In this document: piece after piece, positions 8,657-15,819 of the stretch
How positions within the stretch are numbered: the first letter of the stretch is position 1
Layout: each line of letters opens with the position of its first letter
Assembly: GCA_031254155.1 (NCBI GenBank)
Contig: JAIRVA010000025.1
Coordinates: 1-16,153 of the forward strand
Length of the DNA: 16,153 nucleotides
From: Propionibacteriaceae bacterium
Lineage (GTDB): Bacteria > Actinomycetota > Actinomycetes > Propionibacteriales > Propionibacteriaceae
Reading direction: 5' to 3'
Notes under the pieces: generated by a model
Told to the model about the DNA's origin: nothing
The model's input: only the letters and a program-made list of their open reading frames with translations
Databases searched by the model: none
Program-made: the position numbers and the translations under genes

Positions 8657-8669
8657 CGAAAGACTTTCG
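8657..8669. promoter_or_regulatory. Putative LacI-family operator, proximal site
   Basis: CGAAAGACTTTCG is a perfect inverted repeat with 6-bp arms around a central A. It lies 40 bases before the GTG of the lacI-type gene and just downstream of a TAGAGT -10-like hexamer, so it could serve autoregulation. From memory, CGAA/TTCG inverted repeats have been described for xylobiose-locus LacI regulators in Streptomyces; that was not checked here. Confidence 0.55.
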
Positions 8670-8690
8670 AGGCGGGGCGACGTACTTTTC

Positions 8691-8698
8691 AGGAGGGG
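8691..8698 (+). promoter_or_regulatory. Ribosome binding site for the LacI-type gene
   Basis: AGGAGGGG lies ten bases before GTG 8709. An alternative GTG at 8698 runs into a stop within a few codons, so GTG 8709 is the usable start. Confidence 0.7.
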
Positions 8699-8708
8699 TG
8701 CGATCGTC

Positions 8709-9749
8709 GTGACGTCACGAACTACTCTTGCCGCCGTCGCCCGGCAAACTGGTGTCTCGCTGGCCACAGTCTCGAAAGTGCTCAACGGCCGCGACGGGGT
8801 CAGCGCCGCCACCCGGCAACGGGTCGGCGAGTCCATTCGTACGCTGGGCTACCGCCCCACCACCGCGCGGGCCGATCTGCCCGGCGTCGGGGTGCGCCGC
8901 GTCAACGCCGTCTTCACCGCCACCGACGGTACGATGTACGTCCCCCAGTTGCTGAACAGCCTGCTCGTGACGGCGTCCCGCTTCCGGCTGGATCTCGTGA
9001 CCCGGTTATACAACCCCCCGGACACCGAGGACGACCTCGGAACCTGGGCCCGCTTCCTGCTGGGCGGCGGCTGCCAGGGGGCGATCTTCGTGGCCACCGT
9101 CCTGACCCCGGCCCAGATCCTGGCCTGCGAGCGGGTCGGTCTGCCCATCGTCACGATCGACTGCTACTCCTCAACCGGCGTCAGCAACGACCTCATCTCC
9201 GTCGGCGTCAACAACTTCGCGGGTGGGTATTCCGCCGTCCAGCACGTCCTCGCGCTCGGCCACCGAGTGATCGGGCTCATCCGCGGGCCGGAGACGGCCG
9301 ATTTCGCCCGGGAGCGGGCGTACGGTTGCCTGGCGGCACTGAGCGCGGCCGGGGTGACGCTGCCGGAGGACCGGTTGATCGTGACGTCGTTCGACCACCC
9401 CGGCGGCCTTGACGCCGGTCGGACCCTGCTGCGGCAACCCGACCGGCCCACGGCGATCGTGACCCACTGCGACGCTGCGGCGATGGGCGTCATGGAGGCC
9501 GCGCGGGAACTGAGGCTCCGCGTACCGGACGACCTCTCGATCGTCGGCTTCGACGACACCAAACTGGCGCTCTGGTCGACGCCCCAGCTGACAACGGTCA
9601 ACCAACCGCTCTCCGACATCGCGCGCGTGGCCCTGCGCACCATGGCCCACCTGCTCAGCGGGCAGGAACCCGACACCCGGCACGTTCAACTCGCGACCAA
9701 GCTGGTGGTACGAGGGTCAACCGGTCCCGTTCCGGCGGGTCGGAGGTAG
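8709..9749 (+). CDS. LacI/GalR-family transcriptional regulator of the sugar operon
   Basis: This 346-residue repressor is the only complete plus-strand gene in the window and is divergent from the importer/GH3 operon, its likely target. The N-terminal helix-turn-helix reads TLAAVARQTGVSLATVSKVLNG (about 6-27) and continues through GVSAATRQRV and a TLGYRP hinge (about 45-50). A periplasmic-binding-protein-like sensor domain follows, with family signatures NFAGGYSAVQHVLALGH, CDAAAMGVMEAAREL, VPDDLSIVGFDDT and a closing VVRGSTGP. The inducer is presumably the imported sugar or its breakdown product. It ends seven bases from the RidA stop in convergent orientation, with no visible terminator between them. 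Confidence 0.95.
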   Translation: MTSRTTLAAVARQTGVSLATVSKVLNGRDGVSAATRQRVGESIRTLGYRPTTARADLPGVGVRRVNAVFTATDGTMYVPQLLNSLLVTASRFRLDLVTRLYNPPDTEDDLGTWARFLLGGGCQGAIFVATVLTPAQILACERVGLPIVTIDCYSSTGVSNDLISVGVNNFAGGYSAVQHVLALGHRVIGLIRGPETADFARERAYGCLAALSAAGVTLPEDRLIVTSFDHPGGLDAGRTLLRQPDRPTAIVTHCDAAAMGVMEAARELRLRVPDDLSIVGFDDTKLALWSTPQLTTVNQPLSDIARVALRTMAHLLSGQEPDTRHVQLATKLVVRGSTGPVPAGRR

Positions 9750-9756
9750 CGTTTCC

Positions 9757-10170
9757 TCAGTGGTGGTCGCAGCCCGGCACGGCCAGGGCGTCGATCTCGA
9801 CGAGCATGTCCGCCCGGGGCAGGCCGGTGATCAGAGTCGTCCGACAAGGCAGGACACCGGTCGTACTGTGCGCCGCCACGAACTCGCCGTACGCCTCGTT
9901 CATGATCGCGAAATCGTCCCGCCGCGTCAGATAGACCCGGAGCATGATGATGTCGTCAAAGGTCGCCCCGCCCGCCTCGACGATGGCGAGCACGTTGGCG
10001 AGGGTCCGGGTGGTCTGGGCGCTGACATCGCCCGGGTGAAGGTACTCGCCGGTGGCGGGGTCCTGCGGGCCCTGGCCGCTGACTTGGAGCAACGGGCCCC
10101 GGCGGACGCCCTGGTGGAAGATGGGGGCGGGCGTGGGAGCGTGCGGGGTCGAGATGATACGGGCTTGCAT
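9757..10170 (-). CDS. RidA/YjgF-family enamine/imine deaminase
   Basis: This 137-residue small protein should hydrolyse reactive enamine/imine intermediates such as 2-aminoacrylate, which PLP-dependent dehydratases release. Family features are LLQVSGQGPQDPATGE (27-42), TRTLANVLAIVEAGGATFDDIIMLRVYL (about 54-81), Arg110 in VLPCRTTL, which corresponds to the catalytic arginine of active RidA proteins, and LVEIDALA (123-130). Keeping that arginine argues for an active deaminase. ATG 10170 has GGAAGGA five bases upstream. It lies 15 bases downstream of the D-serine-dehydratase-like gene in the same direction. That is a chemically sensible pairing, because the dehydratase would generate RidA's substrate. 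Confidence 0.93.
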   Translation of the reverse strand: MQARIISTPHAPTPAPIFHQGVRRGPLLQVSGQGPQDPATGEYLHPGDVSAQTTRTLANVLAIVEAGGATFDDIIMLRVYLTRRDDFAIMNEAYGEFVAAHSTTGVLPCRTTLITGLPRADMLVEIDALAVPGCDHH

Positions 10171-10185
10171 GGCGTTCCTTCCGGT

Positions 10186-11532
10186 TCAGAATTCCAGGGT
10201 GTAGAGATCGTGGACAATAGTCTCGCCGGTGGCCGGGTCGTCGCGGGTCACGGCGGCGACCCGCCAACGGTCAAGGGCGGTACAAGGGTGCGAAATGCCT
10301 AGTCCGACCAGGTCGCCGGGGCGCAGGCCGTCCACCCCCCGCAGGAAGGCATGTTGGTCGTTGAGTGCATCGATGGTCGCCGTACCCGGGGCGAAGGGGA
10401 CCCGGGGGCCGTACGCCGGCGGAGTGCCCGGCTCGCGCCCCGCCCGCAGGGGGCCGTCGCGGTGCCACAGGGGTTGGGGCAGGTCGAGGTCGAACGAGAC
10501 ATCCCGGCGGCCGACGCCGAGGAGGGCCAGGCCGGGCTGGGGTACGGAGAGGACCGGACTCCAGATGGTGATCGCGGGCCGGAGGGCCCGGCCACCGGGC
10601 AGGCGGGACCACGGGTCGAGGTCGGCGTAGTGGACGTGGTCGTGCGTCACGTAGGCCCCCGCCCGGATCACGATCACCGTGTCCCCCAGGGGCCGCGGGC
10701 CGGTCAGCGGGGCGAAGGTCGTCGCGACAATGTCGAGGTACGCCGACCCGCCGACGGACAGGATCCACAGGTCGGCCTCTGCGGCCGCCCCGCGGAGGGT
10801 CTGGGACACCTCACCCAGCTCACGGCACCACGCGGCGACGGCAGCCAGCTCCGCCGGCGAGGTACCACCGGCGACCGGGCCCTCGTACCCCGTCACCCCG
10901 CCGAGCGTCAGTCCCGCGTCGGCCACCGACCGGGCGAGAGCGAGAGCTTCGGCGGTGGTACGGACGCCGGTCCGGCCATCGGCCACCCCGTACTCAATCA
11001 GAACGTGCAGGCGCGCCCGTACCGCCCCCGCCACGGGGTCGCCGAAGTACGCCGCGAGCAGGGCCACCGCTTCGGGGGAGTCCACCTGCACCCAGACGTC
11101 TAACTCGGCGTCGCGGGCCAGGGCGGCCCGCAACCACGCCGCCTCGCGGGGGTCGACGAGTTCGTTGGCGAGGAGGACCCGCTTGGCGCCCCACCGGATC
11201 GCCGTCCGCAGTTGGTGCGGGGCCGCCAGGGTCGCCGCCCAGGCCCCGGCCGCAGCCTGCCGGGCCCAGATCTGTGGGCTCATGGGCGTCTTGACGTGGG
11301 GCGCGTGCCGGAACCCCCGCTCGGTACAAAAATCGGCCAGCGTCGCGATGTTGTGGGCGAGCGCGTCGTCGTCCAGCGCCAGCAGCGGCCAGGCGAAGAG
11401 ATCCGCGGTCACCGGTTGGGGAGCGGTGTGCAACTGGTGGCGCAACGTACCCACCGACACCGGTTCGGGCAATCGTAACCCCTTGTCGTCTGGCAGTACG
11501 AGGAAATCATCCGGAGATTCACGACGAGTCAC
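10186..11532 (-). CDS. D-serine dehydratase-like PLP enzyme (DSD1/alanine-racemase-fold family)
   Basis: This 448-residue fold-type III PLP enzyme probably deaminates D-serine, D-threonine or a related hydroxy-D-amino acid. PHVKTP (78-83) supplies Lys81 as the likely Schiff-base lysine. Other family features are IEYGVADGRTGVR (179-191), GYEGPVAG (215-222) and the C-terminal GISHPCTALDRW (412-423). His415 and Cys417 there match the zinc-binding His/Cys pair of eukaryotic-type D-serine dehydratases, which favours a zinc-dependent dehydratase over an aldolase or racemase. The PLP block is PHVKTP rather than the more usual PHVKTHK. GTG 11532 is the start; a TAAGCT -10-like box seven bases ahead suggests a leaderless message. 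It is followed by RidA and preceded by the palindrome array. Confidence 0.88.
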   Translation of the reverse strand: MTRRESPDDFLVLPDDKGLRLPEPVSVGTLRHQLHTAPQPVTADLFAWPLLALDDDALAHNIATLADFCTERGFRHAPHVKTPMSPQIWARQAAAGAWAATLAAPHQLRTAIRWGAKRVLLANELVDPREAAWLRAALARDAELDVWVQVDSPEAVALLAAYFGDPVAGAVRARLHVLIEYGVADGRTGVRTTAEALALARSVADAGLTLGGVTGYEGPVAGGTSPAELAAVAAWCRELGEVSQTLRGAAAEADLWILSVGGSAYLDIVATTFAPLTGPRPLGDTVIVIRAGAYVTHDHVHYADLDPWSRLPGGRALRPAITIWSPVLSVPQPGLALLGVGRRDVSFDLDLPQPLWHRDGPLRAGREPGTPPAYGPRVPFAPGTATIDALNDQHAFLRGVDGLRPGDLVGLGISHPCTALDRWRVAAVTRDDPATGETIVHDLYTLEF

Positions 11533-11544
11533 CCTTCCAGCTTA
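11530..11544 (-). promoter_or_regulatory. Possible -10 box and leaderless GTG start of the dehydratase gene
   Basis: TAAGCT (11544-11539) is followed by GGAAGG and then the GTG codon, so transcription could start at the G of GTG. GGAAGG touches the GTG directly, too close for a normal Shine-Dalgarno. No good -35 is visible, so an activator binding the upstream palindromes is conceivable. Confidence 0.35.
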
Positions 11545-11587
11545 CCTGCCCCTGGCGGTGGGCTAGGACCTTCGCGCTCGTCCCCTC

Positions 11588-11650
11588 CCGCGAAAGTATG
11601 AAAACGCGGGGGAAACCGGCTGAAAAGTGACCGTTTTCATGCTAACGCGG
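11588..11650. repeat. Palindromic element A (63 bp)
   Basis: The left arm CCGCGAAAGTATGAAAACG (11588-11606) faces an inverted right arm (11632-11650) that reads CCGCGTTAGCATGAAAACG on the other strand; 16 of 19 positions agree. The 25-base centre contains GAAACCGGC (11612-11620). Its length and internal spacing are the same as element B. Confidence 0.85.
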
Positions 11651-11720
11651 AGGAGGCTGGGGCGGTCCCCTACGCCTTGACCGTACTCCCGCGCTCTCCC
11701 GGCAGTACTCCCCGTACGCG

Positions 11721-11737
11721 TGGCATGACTTCACACC
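11721..11737 (-). repeat. Solitary inverted half-copy of the array motif
   Basis: Read on the minus strand this is GGTGTGAAGTCATGCCA, agreeing with the half-copy at 11850-11866 at 13 of 17 positions. The two face away from each other around the central element C. Confidence 0.5.
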
Positions 11738-11765
11738 CGTACCCTCCTCCGGCGGGACCCGGCCA

Positions 11766-11819
11766 CCGGTGCGAAACCATGTCAGCGAAACCGGCGAGTC
11801 CGGCGACACGGTTTCGCAC
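11766..11819. repeat. Palindromic element C (diverged central copy)
   Basis: GTGCGAAACCATGTC (11769-11783) faces an inverted copy at 11805-11819 with one mismatch in 15. The centre again contains GAAACCGGC (11787-11795), in the same orientation and at nearly the same offset as in elements A and B, which identifies it as a diverged member of the same family. Confidence 0.75.
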
Positions 11820-11849
11820 TCGCCCCGCAACCGTCCGAAGCGGCCCGCC

Positions 11850-11866
11850 GGTGCGAAGGTATGTCA
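11850..11866 (+). repeat. Solitary direct half-copy of the array motif
   Basis: GGTGCGAAGGTATGTCA closely repeats the left arm of element C (GGTGCGAAACCATGTCA), differing only in the three central bases. It is the mirror partner of the half-copy at 11721-11737. Confidence 0.6.
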
Positions 11867-11916
11867 CCTGATGGGTAGCCACCCCCGGCCCCCGGCCGGG
11901 CGTCCCCCGTACTTTC

Positions 11917-11979
11917 CCGCGAAAGCATGAAAACGCGCCGGAAACCGGCGCAGAAGTTGCCGTTTTCATACTAACGCGG
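11917..11979. repeat. Palindromic element B (63 bp), includes the deacylase stop codon
   Basis: The left arm CCGCGAAAGCATGAAAACG (11917-11935) faces an inverted right arm (11961-11979) that reads CCGCGTTAGTATGAAAACG on the minus strand. The centre carries GAAACCGGC (11941-11949). The TAG stop and last two codons of the deacylase gene lie inside the right arm. Confidence 0.85.
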
Positions 11980-13608
11980 ACGGGGGCGGTGCCAGCGCAG
12001 GCCCGTACCCGGCGTCGCCCCCGTTAGCTCACCGGCGGCCAGCACCGGTACGCCGGCCACTAGGACGTCGTCGATGCCCGTGGCGACGGCGCGGGGGGTC
12101 TCGTACGTGGCGTGGTCGGCCAGGCCCGCCGGGTCCACGAGGGCGAGGTCCGCCGGACACCCGACGGCCAGCCCGCCACGGCCACCGAGCCCGAACCGCC
12201 GCGCGGCGCGGGCCGACGTGTGGTCGACCGCCTCCGCCCAGGTCCACTCGCCATCGCGGGCGAGGGTCAGGTAGCGGACGAGCGCGCCCCAGCCGCGCGG
12301 GTGCGGCCGCCCGGCGCTCTCGGCGGCGTCGGCGCCAACGGGGGCGTAGATCGAGTCGGAACCGGCCATGTGCCGCGCGTGGTCCGCCAGCGCCCGCACC
12401 GACGCGGCGCTGTTCGTCGGCGGCTGGGCGAACACACAGGAGGCCCGCAACCCCGACGCGACGAGCATCCGCAGGGCGGCCTCGGCGGGCGGTACACCGA
12501 GGCGGCGGGCCACCTCGGGCACGGTCATCCCCTCAGCCCAGTGGAGGTTTCCCCTGGTCACCGGGTCAATCCCCGGTACCCACGCCAGGGTGGTCCGCGG
12601 CCAGAGGTCGTCCAGTGTCGCAAGATGGCCGGCCAGCCGGTCCCGCGTGGCCGGGTCGGCGAGCTGGTACAGCGTGGCCGCCGGGTCGGCGAGCGGCAGC
12701 CAGCGGGGCAGGGCGACCATGGCAAGGATGGAACAGCCCTTGAGGTAGAGGTACGAGTCGAAGGTCACGTCGTACCCTCTTGTCACCGCCTCGTCCACCA
12801 GCGGTACGAGGGTCGCGGCGTCGCCGTGGTAGTGAGCAATGTGGAGGGGGACGCGCCCCGCCCCGTCGGCCAGGTCGAGCAGCTCGGCGACCGCGGTGGG
12901 CGCCAGCGCCTCGTACCCCCGCATGTGCGACGAGTGCGGCCGCCCGGTCTCCGCCAACACTCCCATCAGCGCGGCCAGCTCGGCCCGGTCGGCCCAGGCC
13001 GCGGGCACGTATTCCAACCCCGTCGAGAGCCCCACCGCGCCGTCGGCCAGCCCTTGCCGCAACCCGGCGACCAGCCGCCGTACCTCGTCCGGTGTCGAGA
13101 CCCGCTGCTCGGGTCCCGTGACGCCGTACCGCAGCGTCCCGTGGGGGACGGTGACCGCGACGTTGAGCGGGACGGTGTGGTCGTAGGCCGCGAGCCACTG
13201 GGCGACCGTACCGCCCCCGGGCAGGGGTACGGGACCGTCGATTGAGGCGAAGTACGCGGACGACCAGGCGGCGCTCGCCGCCGTCGTCGGCGCAGCGCCG
13301 ATCCCGTCCTGGCCGACGATGACCGCGGTCACCCCCTGGCGCAGCAGCGCGCGCTGGATCTCGGGGTCGAACACCGCGGTGGCGACGTGGGCGTGCGCGT
13401 CGATGAGGCCGGGCAGCGCGATCCGCCCGCCGCCGTCCAGCCGGGGACCGGTGGTCGTCAGGTGGCCAACCGGGGCGATTTCGGCGATCATGCCAGCTTG
13501 GACCAGAAGATCCGACGGTTCGCCAAGTCCCGCGGATGTGGGCAGACGTACGCCCGTGATAGTCGTCTGACTAGACGACACACTGGATCGGCAGCCTACC
13601 CGTTTCAT
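11971..13608 (-). CDS. N-acyl-D-amino-acid deacylase-like amidohydrolase
   Basis: This 545-residue metal-dependent hydrolase probably removes acyl groups from N-acyl-D-amino acids. It shows the amidohydrolase beta-sandwich start (DLLVQAGMIAEIAPVG, 33-48), then PGLIDAHAH with His72 and His74, GQDGIGAAP (99-107), GLEYVPAAWAD (197-207), SHMRGYE (227-233), HIAHYHG (256-262), FDSYLYLKG (283-291), catalytic-type Asp418 in AGSDSIY, and HPRGWG (436-441). D-aminoacylases usually have GNCG with a bridging cysteine and SHxK; here the corresponding residues are Asp101 and His261, marking a divergent subfamily. ATG 13608 has GGAG seven bases upstream; GTG 13581 is an alternative. A longer open frame to 13830 would run into GH20. 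Neighbours acting on D-amino acids support the call, though related imidic-ring hydrolases remain possible. Confidence 0.75.
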   Translation of the reverse strand: MKRVGCRSSVSSSQTTITGVRLPTSAGLGEPSDLLVQAGMIAEIAPVGHLTTTGPRLDGGGRIALPGLIDAHAHVATAVFDPEIQRALLRQGVTAVIVGQDGIGAAPTTAASAAWSSAYFASIDGPVPLPGGGTVAQWLAAYDHTVPLNVAVTVPHGTLRYGVTGPEQRVSTPDEVRRLVAGLRQGLADGAVGLSTGLEYVPAAWADRAELAALMGVLAETGRPHSSHMRGYEALAPTAVAELLDLADGAGRVPLHIAHYHGDAATLVPLVDEAVTRGYDVTFDSYLYLKGCSILAMVALPRWLPLADPAATLYQLADPATRDRLAGHLATLDDLWPRTTLAWVPGIDPVTRGNLHWAEGMTVPEVARRLGVPPAEAALRMLVASGLRASCVFAQPPTNSAASVRALADHARHMAGSDSIYAPVGADAAESAGRPHPRGWGALVRYLTLARDGEWTWAEAVDHTSARAARRFGLGGRGGLAVGCPADLALVDPAGLADHATYETPRAVATGIDDVLVAGVPVLAAGELTGATPGTGLRWHRPRPR

Positions 13609-13691
13609 CCGACCGCTCCATTCCGGACCACGCGGTCCGATACGTCGTTGAGCCCGGTGGGCGTGAACAAGCGTACCTCCGGAACAGTCAT
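13605..13691 (-). pseudogene. 28-codon amidohydrolase N-terminal remnant or coupled leader ORF
   Basis: ATG 13691 opens a 28-residue frame ending in a TGA that overlaps the deacylase ATG as ATGA. Its residues 6-27 align without gaps to deacylase residues 20-41, sharing VRLxTxxGL and SDxxVxxG, 10 identities in 22. It therefore looks like a duplicated first strand-pair of the same enzyme, left by a partial tandem duplication or a deleted paralogue. It could also be translated as a leader that couples ribosomes to the deacylase start. No good Shine-Dalgarno precedes it. Confidence 0.5.
13624..13639. repeat. Inverted repeat CGGACC-N4-GGTCCG before the deacylase start
   Basis: Perfect 6-bp arms around four bases lie 16-31 bases before the deacylase ATG, within the 28-codon ORF. 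In RNA they would form a small GC-rich hairpin just upstream of the ribosome binding site, so they may affect translation. Function is unknown. Confidence 0.4.
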
Positions 13692-13699
13692 TTGACCAG

Positions 13700-13730
13700 G
13701 TGAAACAGGGGCCCTGTCCCCCCGTTTCAC
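13700..13730. repeat. Inverted repeat GTGAAAC-N17-GTTTCAC with nested palindrome
   Basis: Perfect 7-bp outer arms (13700-13706 and 13724-13730) continue inward, after one mismatch, with GGGG/CCCC. Inside lies the palindrome ACAGGG-G-CCCTGT (13705-13717). The element sits in the 211-bp spacer between GH20 and the deacylase, nine bases before the 28-codon ORF. It may be an operator or RNA hairpin. No T-tract follows, so it is not a classical terminator. Confidence 0.55.
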
Positions 13731-13819
13731 GCTTCCACCCCGGATCGCGGGGTGCGACGGTCCGCGAAGCCCGGCGACCGGCGTACCACGTCGTCGGCGG
13801 TCCCCCTCGCCCGGCGCGC

Positions 13820-15646
<1,827 letters not shown>

Positions 15647-15819
15647 AGCCTACCTCCGGGGGAAAACCACCGTCTACGAGCCTCCGAGTCCGCGATAGGC
15701 CAAAACTGATCACAGGCGAGGCAAAAATGAGGGCGGCCCGCCATAGACGGACCACCGTATGTCTAGACCGGCGCCTCAGGTTTCAAAAGCGACAGTTGGC
15801 CTGATTCCAGTATGCCGCA
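15647..15819. promoter_or_regulatory. Upstream region of GH20, possible operator at 15744-15765
   Basis: This 173-bp spacer separates the second LacI gene from GH20, both on the minus strand. It contains TAGAC-N12-GTCTA (15744-15765), a candidate regulator site, and a GGAGGT ribosome binding site at 15652-15657. A TTGAAA -35-like hexamer lies on the minus strand at 15781-15786, but no convincing -10 follows it at standard spacing. Nothing here resembles the GAAA-N3-TTTC operators of the first LacI. Confidence 0.35.

Larger units (their letters stand above)
8535..8708. promoter_or_regulatory. Divergent control region between LacI regulator and sugar operon
   Basis: This spacer must hold the start of the sugar operon (leftward) and of the lacI-type gene (rightward). 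Visible elements are two GAAA-N3-TTTC sites (8581-8591 and 8658-8668), a CTTTCG half-site (8542-8547) next to the operon RBS, an inverted repeat TGAGC-N5-GCTCA (8596-8610), and a weak rightward -10-like TAGAGT (8643-8648). No convincing -35/-10 pair was found for the leftward operon. Confidence 0.6.
11533..11970. other. 438-bp gene-free region carrying a palindromic repeat array
   Basis: This is the only stretch above 300 bases without a credible gene. Open frames here cross the inverted repeats and resemble no protein I know. Nearly all its structure is a set of related inverted motifs between 11588 and 11979: two 63-bp elements at the ends, a diverged third in the middle, and two solitary half-copies between. 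The symmetry centres of the outer and inner pairs differ by only about 10 bp (11783.5 and about 11794). Function is unknown. Candidates are a multi-site operator, a palindromic mobile repeat, or a structured RNA. Confidence 0.8.

Noticed and set aside
9750..9756. Terminator between the convergent LacI and RidA genes
   Set aside because: Only seven bases separate the stops and no hairpin with a T-tract is visible nearby.
11642..11969. Minus-strand open frames of 62 and 99 codons in the repeat array
   Set aside because: They start or run inside the palindromic motifs, lack ribosome binding sites and show no protein-like features.
11588..11979. CRISPR array or insertion sequence as explanation of the repeats
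   Set aside because: The repeats are inverted, few and irregularly spaced, with no equal-length spacers and no cas or transposase gene. Flanking target duplications were not evident.
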